Source: Alkalihalobacterium sp048323755
GTDB taxonomy: Bacteria; Bacillota; Bacilli; Bacillales; Bacillaceae_F
Direction: 5' to 3'
Assembly (NCBI RefSeq): GCF_048323755.1
Contig: NZ_JBLWFS010000021.1
Coordinates: 1-64,000, forward strand
DNA: 64,000 bases
The notes under the pieces were generated by a model that was not told where the DNA came from, made no database searches, and saw only the letters and a program-made list of their open reading frames with translations. A program made the translations under genes and the position numbers. This document shows positions 54,358 to 63,022 of the stretch, one piece after another (the first letter of the stretch is position 1; the number at the start of each line of letters is the position of its first letter).

Positions 54358-57300
54358 TTATCCCTTCTTTACTGTAACAATCCCTAGTTCATCAAAGTGT
54401 AGGCGTTCGCTTGTCTTAATTTCGTATGGTAAGACTTTTTTGTGCATATATTCCTGTTCACGCACGATTCCTTTCTCCATTAGAAATTCATAGATCGCAA
54501 TTTCATGGAGATTACCTTCGTATTCATTTTCGAGGACGTAAAGGATCAAATCTTCAAATGACTGAATGGAACTATCTTTTCTAACGACAATCACCTTGTC
54601 ATAACGATAATCATTGAATGTCTTTTTCACTTGGCGAAATCCGCAGCGTTGAAGGACACTTTGCAACAGATGAGGATTCCAGCGAAAACCAATGTCAGGT
54701 AATTTGCGACGGTAGCCTTTTAAATGACTAAGTGAAAGATATTCTCCGTCACCCATCTTTTCTCTGACGTACGTTTCAATTTCAGCAAGCTCAGCTTCAT
54801 TGACTTGTAATAACTTCGCAGGATATAACTGATCCATATCGGTCTCAACGAATATTTCATTATCAAGAACCCGCTTAAGAAAGTTCGTAACCATCATCTC
54901 TTTATATCCATGCTCATAGATGAACTCCTTGATTTCTTGCCTTGAGGTTTCACCCGTGAAATGAGCTTCAATGACTTTCTCGAAGCTGTCGAGTTCAAAG
55001 CCTTCTATATATAAATAGTTTGTATGACCTTTCACTGTTGGTTTAAACAGTTTAATAATCGCTGGTAGTTTACTTGGATCATCAATGTTCTTATCCCTTA
55101 GGATCTTAGACAGCTTACGATCAAACATCATATCTTTATACATGGAGTTGGCTGTTGCATATCCCTTTTTGAACGATTGATCGAAAAACTCAAGAAGCAT
55201 AGCCTTTTCATTCGTCTTTATGTTTAATTTGTCAACAAGGATTGCACTCTTATTTCCCCAGCCAATCATTTGATTAGAATTATTTATCGCAATATCTACT
55301 TTAAACAGTGGGCTTACTACCTCAAGAAGTTGATCCTTCGAGCAAATACCACCATGCTTTTTCATATAAGCTACAAGCCGTTCCTCAACACTTTGTTTTG
55401 ATTTTTTATTCTTATAAATGTTGAGTGTGTTCCCTTGGCCAATCATATACTTTTCGTCCAAATAACAACGGATGAGGGAGTATAAGTGGATTTTGTTATG
55501 AACATGATGTTGTTCAAGGAGGCCTTGAAACTTTTCATAAACTTCTTCCACATTTATAATTTCTTTTTTTCGATCAAACTGCTCATCAATATAAGATTCG
55601 ATCTTTGATAGGATAGAAGGGTCAAAGTTTTCTCTATCAAAATATTGAAATGTCGCTCGGTCCACTAGAATTAGACTTTCCACATCTCTTATCCGCGCTT
55701 CAATGGAACGAACGGTTTTAGAAAGCTCAAAATTCATATGTTGCATTGCCAATTCGTGAAGGTATAATACTCCTTCTTCATCAATTCGTAATGGCTTTTT
55801 AATATAATGCCTAAATAAATAGGTTAGAACATGAGTAATTTTCAAGCGATGTTTAGAGTAAATATCCCCGTATTTGTGATAGTAATTATTTTCTACTAAG
55901 CTATTTAAAATTTCCATCCCTATATCTTCAATATTTAAATCCTTTAACTGTTCTTCAACCGTCTGTCGATATTCCGAAACATGAAAGGAATCCGGGAGTT
56001 CTTCAATACAATCTTCAATGACTTTAATATCAACTTTAGCCTCTTCATCAATGAAAAAGAATTCGAGCAAATGATAATACTTAAAGTAAAGCTTTTCTTG
56101 TATCAACAAATGAACTAAAAATTGATTTTCATGACCGACGAGATCAACAAGTTCACCTTTTTTTAAAAAAGATTGATGTTTTGCCACTAGTCGAACACCC
56201 GTTACAAATCGCTCTCTCCCTAGATGAGTAACGACTTTCCTAACAACACCTTTTCCAATCTGTCTAACTCTCTCCCTCGTCACCCCTAACCGGCTTCCTA
56301 CCTCTTCTAGCGTTTCTTCATATCCATACCGATGCTTCAATACGAGGTACTCACGATCTGTAAAAACGGTTTTAAATTTTTCAGCAATATCTCTTGGGTG
56401 CTTTTGAATTTTAAGACGGTTAGACAGGTCGAATAAGAGATGCGGTTCAAAAGTGTCCTGCAAGTCGGAGATCCTATTCCCTTCAATATCTTTTATTTTC
56501 AGATTACTTTGTGACGTCGACTGATACCCATAGAGTTCTAATACCTGACCCACTGGCATTCCTTGTATCGTTTCGAAAATGTCGCCACTCTCAAATACGA
56601 TGGATTGAGTTTCTGATGACTCAACATAAAAGTCTAGCAATTGCCTTAATTGGTCAACCCGCTTCATCGAAACGTTCTTATAGCTACTGAACATTTGGAG
56701 ATGACGTGTCTCGAGTTGCCCAAGTGTATGAATACCCTGCTCCTCACAAAACTCACGAAAAACATCATGTTTTTTGTCATTAAAAGTAGTACGGATGGTC
56801 TGCGATGCGACAGATGGTCTGATGTTTAAAGGTTTCGAATTTTGCACCCTTGCAGCTTGAATACGTTGTTTTACAGCTTCGTACTTACCAACCCCTACAC
56901 CTCTCATGTCGAAGTATTTTTCTAAGTGCTTACTTGTTACTTCAAAAATCGTCCGAATTTTATTTTTCTTACAGTACTTTCGGAAAGTTAAGTACGTATT
57001 CTCACTAAAAAGTTCCTCTATTAGTACGGATAATATTTCTGAGCTAGGTATAGTTTCTTCCAGTTCTTGTCCTGACATAGGAGTTGAAATTGGCTGATTC
57101 GCTAAATGAAGATACTCTGCCACTCGTGTTTTAACCGCTTCGACTTTCCCAATTCCCACTCCCTTAATATTGCTATATTCCGTGTAATGTTGCTCTGTCA
57201 AATCAGAAATCGAATAAATTTTATTTTTTTTACAAAAAACACGAAATGTCATATATTTTTCTTCAGAAAATACTTCGTTAATAAAAAATGTTTTTGGCTG

Positions 57301-58365
57301 AGGTTGTACATTATTTTCAGCAATTGTACCGTCCATACCCAATTGATTCTTTAAGAAATGCACTCGTTTGATGACGGCGTCAACCTTTCCGACACCAACG
57401 CCCCTACGGTCACCGTATTCCTGAAAATGATGTTCCTTTATTTCTTCTAATGTTGTAATATGGTTTTTCTTACAGAATTCACGAAATGTCCGATACGTGT
57501 TGTCCTCAAAAGCCTTTTCAATTTCGTTTACGGGTGAATGGATTATAGAATAAGTAGTTGTTTTAGAATGATCCGTTCCTGACGTAGGATCTACTCCTGT
57601 ATTCAGATTCAATCTTTCTTTAATGATCGTCAATCGATTAGATCCGACCCCTTTTTTAGCTGCATATTCTTCGATAATTGGCTCTGTAATTTCTTCGACC
57701 GTTTGAATCCCACGCCGTTTACATAGCGATCGAAAATTCCAAAATTTCTCTTCAGGAAATAGTTCGTTAACTGCTACATTCTTATGCCGCTGAGACGTAC
57801 CATCATTTTCCTCTTTCGATGTGCTGTTCACACTTGGATCTTCTTGTTCTTCTATTGTTTCGTCCTGGAGGCTCTCATCCAAAGTTGAAACTAATTGGTC
57901 TACATCTACAATGGTAAAGCCAACTCGTACTAACTCGTTTTCAAGAACCGTTAAATCAATATTACTATTAATACTTCTAAACCCGTCTAGCGGAACATTA
58001 TAAAAAAACAAGTCGGATTGAATTCCAAAACGATAAATAAACCCAGACAAGCCCAGCTTTTGGAAATCAATGATCTTGAACCTACCTAAATTGGTTTGAG
58101 TTTTAATATACTTGTTAAGTTGTGCCCGTCTAGAAGGGAGAATGTTATTAGGCTTTTCTGTATAGAAATAAAAACCCCTTAACGCCATTTCATCAACGAT
58201 CTGAATGAACGCCTTATTATCCTTTACATATAAGGCTCTTAGTGCATCTAATGAGAATTGATTCTCATTTATTTTTTTACAGTCTTTTAAAAATACAGAT
58301 GCTTTTCCTTCTCCTATATCATTTATTGATCTGATTATAGAAGGAAGTTCTATATAATCCGTCAT
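54358..58365 (-). CDS. Giant protein with five HhH/alpha-CTD-like repeats and a sigma region 4
   Basis: A 1335-residue protein of no known family. About five copies of an 82-residue module lie between residues 200 and 600, each with TFRxFCKKNxI, a helical stretch, and GVGxGKxEAVKxR. The motif resembles helix-hairpin-helix or RNA polymerase alpha C-terminal domains, which contact DNA. Near 665-708 is a sigma-70 region 4: FTDREYLVLKHRYGYEETLE, then GVTRERVRQIGKG. The last 600 residues are mixed helices. This could be a DNA-recognition scaffold, a transcription factor, or an RNA-polymerase decoy. It is the first gene of the operon; GGAGG lies 6 bases before the ATG at 58365. Confidence 0.8.
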   Translation of the reverse strand: MTDYIELPSIIRSINDIGEGKASVFLKDCKKINENQFSLDALRALYVKDNKAFIQIVDEMALRGFYFYTEKPNNILPSRRAQLNKYIKTQTNLGRFKIIDFQKLGLSGFIYRFGIQSDLFFYNVPLDGFRSINSNIDLTVLENELVRVGFTIVDVDQLVSTLDESLQDETIEEQEDPSVNSTSKEENDGTSQRHKNVAVNELFPEEKFWNFRSLCKRRGIQTVEEITEPIIEEYAAKKGVGSNRLTIIKERLNLNTGVDPTSGTDHSKTTTYSIIHSPVNEIEKAFEDNTYRTFREFCKKNHITTLEEIKEHHFQEYGDRRGVGVGKVDAVIKRVHFLKNQLGMDGTIAENNVQPQPKTFFINEVFSEEKYMTFRVFCKKNKIYSISDLTEQHYTEYSNIKGVGIGKVEAVKTRVAEYLHLANQPISTPMSGQELEETIPSSEILSVLIEELFSENTYLTFRKYCKKNKIRTIFEVTSKHLEKYFDMRGVGVGKYEAVKQRIQAARVQNSKPLNIRPSVASQTIRTTFNDKKHDVFREFCEEQGIHTLGQLETRHLQMFSSYKNVSMKRVDQLRQLLDFYVESSETQSIVFESGDIFETIQGMPVGQVLELYGYQSTSQSNLKIKDIEGNRISDLQDTFEPHLLFDLSNRLKIQKHPRDIAEKFKTVFTDREYLVLKHRYGYEETLEEVGSRLGVTRERVRQIGKGVVRKVVTHLGRERFVTGVRLVAKHQSFLKKGELVDLVGHENQFLVHLLIQEKLYFKYYHLLEFFFIDEEAKVDIKVIEDCIEELPDSFHVSEYRQTVEEQLKDLNIEDIGMEILNSLVENNYYHKYGDIYSKHRLKITHVLTYLFRHYIKKPLRIDEEGVLYLHELAMQHMNFELSKTVRSIEARIRDVESLILVDRATFQYFDRENFDPSILSKIESYIDEQFDRKKEIINVEEVYEKFQGLLEQHHVHNKIHLYSLIRCYLDEKYMIGQGNTLNIYKNKKSKQSVEERLVAYMKKHGGICSKDQLLEVVSPLFKVDIAINNSNQMIGWGNKSAILVDKLNIKTNEKAMLLEFFDQSFKKGYATANSMYKDMMFDRKLSKILRDKNIDDPSKLPAIIKLFKPTVKGHTNYLYIEGFELDSFEKVIEAHFTGETSRQEIKEFIYEHGYKEMMVTNFLKRVLDNEIFVETDMDQLYPAKLLQVNEAELAEIETYVREKMGDGEYLSLSHLKGYRRKLPDIGFRWNPHLLQSVLQRCGFRQVKKTFNDYRYDKVIVVRKDSSIQSFEDLILYVLENEYEGNLHEIAIYEFLMEKGIVREQEYMHKKVLPYEIKTSERLHFDELGIVTVKKG

Positions 58366-58572
58366 GGCAAACCTCCATGAATCTACTTAGTTAGATTGTC
58401 ATAATAATATATTACTAATATTATTTCATAACTCGCGATAATTTGGAAGGGAATTTACAATTTGTTTGTTTATAATTGTCGAAATATCAAACCTGCATTC
58501 GTTGCGCTTTGGGCCTGGGAACGTCATCCATGCTCTGGATATGTCGATGTCTGTTCTGTATCTCGTTTGTGT

Positions 58573-58749
58573 GTCCGAGAGGCCCTTATTTCTACAAGTA
58601 TCATCGTTTTTTCGACTTTTGAGCACTGAGAGGTCCTTATTTGCTTAAAAGCAGATGATATTCACGGGAATTCCCTGCAATAAGGGCCTGTGAGGTCCCT
58701 AATTCGATCAACTAGGCATTTTGATCACCAATAAGGGCTTCTGAGTGCC
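58573..58749. repeat. Repeat family B, second copy
   Basis: Two forward units (GTCCGAGAGGCCCTTATTT at 58573, CACTGAGAGGTCCTTATTT at 58624) and two reversed units (AATAAGGGCCTGTGAGGTCC near 58679, ATAAGGGCTTCTGAGTGCC near 58730), spaced about 50 bases apart as at 2242-2419. It lies upstream of the 1335-residue gene and may include or insulate its promoter. Confidence 0.8.
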
Positions 58750-58791
58750 ATTTACACAAGAAGCATCATTTTTCGGGTCACCTGCCAGATC

Positions 58792-58829
58792 ATTAAAAAG
58801 AACCATCCTCTGTATTCAGAAGTGGTTCT
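58792..58829 (-). terminator. Terminator, minus strand
   Basis: AGAACCA and TGGTTCT pair over a partly matching interior; TTTTTAATG follows on the minus strand. It ends transcription of the gene remnant at 58856 and so insulates the operon below. Confidence 0.6.
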
Positions 58830-58855
58830 AGTCACATTGTTGTTATTATCATAAG

Positions 58856-59029
58856 CTACAAATTATTACTTTTATTTTTTAAAATGTAAAGTTCTCTCTC
58901 CAGTTTACTAACCTTATTGGCGATAAAATCGACATCAATTATTCTTGACTCATTGGTTAGTTCAAACTGCCCGCCAACACTTTCTAGTTTTGCTTCAATA
59001 GTATCAAATCCTAGCAGCCTTAACCAAGA
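58856..59029 (-). pseudogene. C-terminal remnant of an unidentified gene
   Basis: An open stretch of 57 codons ending in TAG 58856 reads WLRLLGFDTIEAKLESVGG and later FIANKVSKLERELYIL. It has no ATG or ribosome binding site and an in-frame stop just upstream (TAA 59030). It looks like the helical tail of a lost gene. The family cannot be identified. Confidence 0.45.
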
Positions 59030-59103
59030 TTACAATAGAAAGGTTTGAGCCCCGACTATGTTTCGTACTATAATAAAGAAAAGCTTTTAGGGGAGGATGT
59101 ATC

Positions 59104-59457
59104 ATGGCTAAACACAAGATCTATACAATGAGTTTCGCAAGTGTCTATCCACACTATATCGCGAAGGCGGAGAAAAAAGGCCGTTCGAAAACAGAAGTTG
59201 ATGAAATCATCCGTTGGTTAACAGGGTATAACCAGGAAGAGTTAGAAGCCCAAATCGAAAAACAGACAGACTTTGAGACCTTTTTTGCAGAAGCTCCCCA
59301 ACTGAATCCTTCGAGGACTTTGATCAAAGGTGTGGTCTGCGGAATCCGAGTGGAAGACATCGAAGAACCGACTATGCAGGAAATTCGCTATTTGGACAAA
59401 CTGATCGATGAGCTGGCAAAGGGAAAAGCGCTAGAGAAAATTTTGCGAAAACACTAA
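59104..59457 (+). CDS. DUF2200 family protein
   Basis: A 117-residue protein with the DUF2200 pattern: IYTMSFASVYPHYIAKAEKK at the start, DEIIRWLTGYN, then APQLNPSRTLIKGVVCGIRV and the PTMQEIRYLDKLIDELAKGK tail. The function of the family is unknown; members are cytoplasmic and widespread in Firmicutes and others. The ATG at 59104 has AGGGGAGG upstream. Confidence 0.85.
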   Translation: MAKHKIYTMSFASVYPHYIAKAEKKGRSKTEVDEIIRWLTGYNQEELEAQIEKQTDFETFFAEAPQLNPSRTLIKGVVCGIRVEDIEEPTMQEIRYLDKLIDELAKGKALEKILRKH

Positions 59458-59522
59458 TTATAAATTTAGAACCATAAGAGGAAGTAAAGTGACTGTTCAC
59501 TATACTCCTCCCTATACAACAA

Positions 59523-59813
59523 CTATTTTTTAAATGATAAACCAGCTTCTTCTAATAAAGTTCTCATAGTTGGCAAGGAAGCTGGTCCAATACCATGGAT
59601 TTTTAGAATTTCTTTTTCGGTGTACTTTGAAAGTTTTTGCAACGTATCAATTCCTTCATGAACTAAGGCACTTCTGGCAGGTGAACTTAGTTTAGAAAGG
59701 AAGCCGCTCTCAGGCTTATTCTCTTTATCACAAGTAGGACAAGTTGGACAGTCACTACTTTTGTAATACTTATGGCCCTTTTCACAAACCCTTAAACTTT
59801 TTTCTACTGTCAA
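59523..59813 (-). CDS. Zinc-finger and HhH (alpha-CTD-like) protein
   Basis: About 96 residues from TTG 59813, which follows GGAGG by 7 bases (a longer frame to 59852 lacks a site). The N-terminal part has CEKGHKYYKSSDCPTCPTC, a zinc-ribbon-like cysteine cluster. The C-terminal part is a helix-hairpin-helix of the RNA polymerase alpha C-terminal type (ARSALVHEGIDTLQKLSKYT, ILKIHGIGPASL). It probably binds DNA or RNA. Related small proteins are common in Bacillus. It is monocistronic and convergent with the DUF2200 gene. Confidence 0.8.
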   Translation of the reverse strand: MTVEKSLRVCEKGHKYYKSSDCPTCPTCDKENKPESGFLSKLSSPARSALVHEGIDTLQKLSKYTEKEILKIHGIGPASLPTMRTLLEEAGLSFKK

Positions 59814-60049
59814 AACAATCCCTCCAAAATGTTTTATGATGTGCCGTATCATTATGGCAAACGATTCCCTCTATAAATTCCACTTTGCAGGCGAATTTCT
59901 CGAGTCTTCCCTTGAAACGAAACATACATGAATATTAGATCACTATTTTAATACTTAACTGAGCGCTTCCAGCCTAGTGTATCGTGTTGACTAGAGGCAC
60001 GATGTAAATCAATCTCGGTTGGATTAACATAATAATGAGTTGTATAGTC

Positions 60050-60700
60050 CTACTTCTTTTTTTGCCGAAATAAATCAACTGATTTATACCCTTGTGATAA
60101 GATATCGACCATTTGTTCTTGACGTTTCTCACGTGTTTTTTGTTGTTTGGCAGAAAAGATGTGACGAGCCCAATCTCTTTGGTAACCTGGTGTTAACTCT
60201 TGATAAAACTTTAGTTCATTTGGGTGACCTTCAAGCAATTTTTCAATATCTTTCACATGATCTTCGTAATCGGCTACACACTGACTTGCAGCAGATGATT
60301 TTTTAGCCTTCTTTTTTTCTCGTTTTAAGCCAATGACAGTAAATACATCGTCCATACTCACCATCCGTGAGAATTTCACATCACTATTTTCCACATATCC
60401 ATCTTCCTCAACTTTCATTGCTGGAAAGATCTCGTCTCTGTGAATGTATGTATGATATCGTTTGTTGCCTTTTTTCGGATAGGCAAAAAATAAATACCCT
60501 TTTTCTTGTAGTTGTTCCTCATTAATCACTTTTTGAGTATAATTCACCATTTGATCCATCGTTTCTACAAAGATAAAAATGGCATCATGCTCACCAGATA
60601 AACTCGTCTTAGCTTCATTAAACAAATGATAGTCGCTTGGTTGATGAAGCACGGCTAAATTTTTATATTTACTTAAATTTAATTTATCGATAATAGACAT
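60050..60700 (-). CDS. YdeI/OmpD-associated family protein
   Basis: A 216-residue protein. The C-terminal end is the YdeI signature (ELTPGYQRDWARHIFSAK, ILSQGYKSVDLFRQ). The N-terminal 130 residues are a DUF1801-like fold (DYHLFNEAKTS, GYLFFAYPKKGN). The family is linked to small-molecule binding and stress tolerance but has no proven enzymatic activity. The ATG at 60700 has AAGGAGAT upstream. It is monocistronic. Confidence 0.82.
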   Translation of the reverse strand: MSIIDKLNLSKYKNLAVLHQPSDYHLFNEAKTSLSGEHDAIFIFVETMDQMVNYTQKVINEEQLQEKGYLFFAYPKKGNKRYHTYIHRDEIFPAMKVEEDGYVENSDVKFSRMVSMDDVFTVIGLKREKKKAKKSSAASQCVADYEDHVKDIEKLLEGHPNELKFYQELTPGYQRDWARHIFSAKQQKTREKRQEQMVDILSQGYKSVDLFRQKKK

Positions 60701-60765
60701 TTGGTCAAATCTCCTTCATCTTATTACATTTATTATTCATTCTACTACATAAAATCCACTGACGT

Positions 60766-60873
60766 TTAATTTCTCCTTTGATATGGATCATCATTAGAGC
60801 TTCCCCTAACAATACTTGTTGCAATTCCTATTCCAAAAGTATAAATCATCGTGATTGCCAGCATCATTAAATT
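60766..60873 (-). other. Possible short membrane-peptide remnant
   Basis: The minus strand has an open frame with a single hydrophobic helix (LAITMIYTFGIGIATSIV) and a polar tail (SSNDDPYQ). No convincing ribosome binding site exists, and the longer frame overlaps the deacetylase remnant on the other strand. I would not call it a gene without expression data. Confidence 0.2.
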
Positions 60874-60930
60874 TCGTTTTAAAAAAAAGTAATATAACAG
60901 TATGTTGTAACAGGTTATGAAATTGAAAAC

Positions 60931-61391
60931 TATTTTACTGACGCGGAACATATTGTACAAGATGGGCATGAAATTGGAAATCACACCGTTTCACATTAAC
61001 GAATGGTTTTTAAATCACCGCCTTTTATTAAAGATGAAATTGAGAGAACAGATGAATGGATACGTCAGATTGGTTATGAAGGTGAAATTACATTTCGTCC
61101 TCCTTTTGGAAGAAGACTGGTGTTGTTGCCCTATTATTTATCAAGAGAAGATAGAAACAAGATATTATGGAATATAGAGCCGGAATCCTATCCCGATATA
61201 GCTAGTGATGCCAATAAAATTGCAAAGTAGGTTGTAGAGAATATAGAACCTGGGTCTATTATTCTCTTGCATGTCATGTATGAAAGCCGAAGAAATCACT
61301 CGACTCAATAGAAGGAATTATTACTTCGTTAAAAGAACAAGGCTATACTTTTTAACTGTTACGGAGCTACTAGAATACGATCAACAATAAG
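60931..61391 (+). pseudogene. Decayed polysaccharide deacetylase (NodB family)
   Basis: Fragments of one deacetylase lie in the same direction. HIVQDGHEIGNHTVSH (metal-binding HxxxH motif) is followed by a stop, then FRPPFGRR, later PGSIILLHVMYES (the catalytic His motif of the last block), and LKEQGYTF with VTELLEYD at the end. Several stops and a frameshift interrupt them, and the N-terminal half including the catalytic Asp pair is missing. The intact gene would have made an exported peptidoglycan or chitin deacetylase. Confidence 0.85.
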
Positions 61392-61440
61392 TAAATGATC
61401 ACATTCCTCCGTTGAAGTATCTACTAGTCGGTCAACTTTA

Positions 61441-61489
61441 TAAAAAAAGAAAAGATGAGAGAGCAGTCAATATTACTACTTTCTCATCC
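61441..61489 (-). terminator. Terminator of the iron-chaperone gene
   Basis: GATGAGA-AG and CT-TCTCATC pair around a 15-base loop; TTTTCTTTTTTT follows on the minus strand. It lies 10 bases after the stop at 61499. Confidence 0.8.
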
Positions 61490-61498
61490 TTCTTTCTA

Positions 61499-61876
61499 TT
61501 ATCGCCAAAAACTTGTATATTCTGATTTATCTTGTATATTAAATTCAATCATTTTCTCCAGTAATTCGTAATTTACCGGTTTATTCCATGGAATTCGAAA
61601 CAAACCTGGGGTAGCACTGTAGCCAGCTTGTGCAATGTCATCGGTAAAACGCGTAATGCCAACTTCTTCGGGTGAAACACTCATATGTTTCTTCGCTATG
61701 GAAAGCCCGATGATATAGGTGCCGTGATCTGAAAACATTGGCGTATTCCACTTCATTTCTGGTTCTAAATGTGGAAATTTATTCGATATCCACGACAAAA
61801 CTTCTTTTGTTCGTTCACGGTGATCAGGATGATCGATTCCTGCTAAATATTCTGCAAAAACGTCCATGTTCTTCAC
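61499..61876 (-). CDS. YdhG-like DUF1801 iron chaperone (frataxin-like)
   Basis: A 125-residue protein of the YdhG/Fra family. DVFAEYLAGIDHPDHRERTK opens it, followed by PEMKWNTPMFSDHGTYIIGL, AKKHMSVSP and the WNKPVNYELLEKMIEFNIQD end. In B. subtilis the family member delivers iron for Fe-S and haem synthesis. The ATG at 61876 has AGGAGTGAAG upstream. It is monocistronic, with its own terminator. Confidence 0.85.
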   Translation of the reverse strand: MKNMDVFAEYLAGIDHPDHRERTKEVLSWISNKFPHLEPEMKWNTPMFSDHGTYIIGLSIAKKHMSVSPEEVGITRFTDDIAQAGYSATPGLFRIPWNKPVNYELLEKMIEFNIQDKSEYTSFWR

Positions 61877-61907
61877 TCCTCAAAAAAGGGATGTCTTTCA
61901 TAGGAAT

Positions 61908-62174
61908 TCACTCAACGTCAAACGTCATTCGGACATGATGTGTATCCCATCCTATTTTTTGCTTATAGTAAATTTTATTATTTTCAAATGAGTTGAGGAA
62001 CGGGAAATTAGACACATCAATAGAAAATCTAAATATACCTGCCCCGTGCTCTTTTGCTCTTTTACTAGGAGTAAGGTCGAATTGATCAATAAAGAAAGAA
62101 ACAGTACCTGTTCTTTCTTCTCCAGGTAAAATTGAATCCCTCGAAAAAGAATTTTTACTAATATATCTGTCCAT
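61908..62174 (-). CDS. Hypothetical protein, possibly N-truncated
   Basis: From ATG 62174 there are 88 residues, but the frame is open for another 27 codons upstream with no standard start (SYTIPRKSDWDRIYRYPSED). The sequence appears to continue a domain there, so the N-terminus may be lost. A hydrophobic, beta-like pattern (GTVSFFIDQFDLTPSK, GIFRFSIDVSNFPFL) is seen, with no motif I recognise. It lies between the iron-chaperone gene and a repeat-free spacer. No signal peptide is apparent. Confidence 0.45.
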   Translation of the reverse strand: MDRYISKNSFSRDSILPGEERTGTVSFFIDQFDLTPSKRAKEHGAGIFRFSIDVSNFPFLNSFENNKIYYKQKIGWDTHHVRMTFDVE

Positions 62175-62364
62175 ATCCTCTGAAGGATAGCGGTAAATTC
62201 GATCCCAGTCAGATTTACGTGGAATGGTATATGATAGTCTTGTTAACTGTATTGTAATTTAATTATATATTGAAAAAGTGCTTTTATTTAGAGGGAGATC
62301 TTGGTGATTGTGTGAAAGCAGTTTAAATTATAAAAGGTGTATAAATACTCTCAAACAGCCATTG

Positions 62365-62799
62365 TTAATTGTCCCTTTTTTCCTCCCAAAGCTGAATACG
62401 TTCTTCATGACTAACCTCTTTATGTACTTGATGCAGCATCCATATATAACCAAAAGGATCCATGAAAATGGCGTTCGATACTCCGTAGTCAGCAATCTCA
62501 GTCACCGGCTGCACCTCTGTACAACCTAGATCCATTGCCTTAGCATAAGTCACCTTAATGTCAGGCACAGTCACATTCACCCAACTCGTTTTAGGATCGT
62601 CAAGATTGGGTGCGATCAAATGGAATTGTGGATTTTCATCTAACAAATGAAAGTGAACACCGTACAGGGTAAAAACTACCTCATTTTCACCACGAGGAAA
62701 GTTTGAAACCTCCACACGCTCGATATCAAACATACTTTCGTATAATTCCAATGCTTTTAAGCTGTCTTTCACAACCATATCAAATTCTACTCCAACCAA
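62365..62799 (-). CDS. VOC-family protein (glyoxalase/PhnB-like)
   Basis: About 144 residues. The frame begins at GTG 62808, but GGAG is only one base away from it, so TTG 62799, 10 bases from GGAG, is a likelier start. VFTLYGVHFHLLDEN and WVNVTVPDIKVTYAKAMD, with the DPFGYIWMLH end, mark a vicinal-oxygen-chelate domain of the PhnB type. These bind a metal or small molecule; the substrate is unknown. It is monocistronic. Confidence 0.8.
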   Translation of the reverse strand: MVGVEFDMVVKDSLKALELYESMFDIERVEVSNFPRGENEVVFTLYGVHFHLLDENPQFHLIAPNLDDPKTSWVNVTVPDIKVTYAKAMDLGCTEVQPVTEIADYGVSNAIFMDPFGYIWMLHQVHKEVSHEERIQLWEEKRDN

Positions 62800-63022
62800 A
62801 ATGAACACACTCCTTTTAAACGTTAAGCAATATTCTTTACCTCAACATTCTCCCAGTTTATCAACTAAAGTATACCAAACTCAAAAATAGTGATACGTGT
62901 CACTATAAAGTTAAATCGCTAGCTTCTTCAAAGCGCTGAGTTGCCTCAGATTGTTTTTCAATGTTAGTAAACATTTGTTCCGGAAGATCACTAGTTGAGG
63001 CATAGAACGCAACCTTTCATTT

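Noticed and set aside
49679..58365. A phosphorothioation (Dnd) system
   Set aside because: Only a DndD-like ATPase and a Dnd-associated-like small protein are present. The cysteine desulfurase and DndB/DndC, which put sulfur into DNA, are absent.
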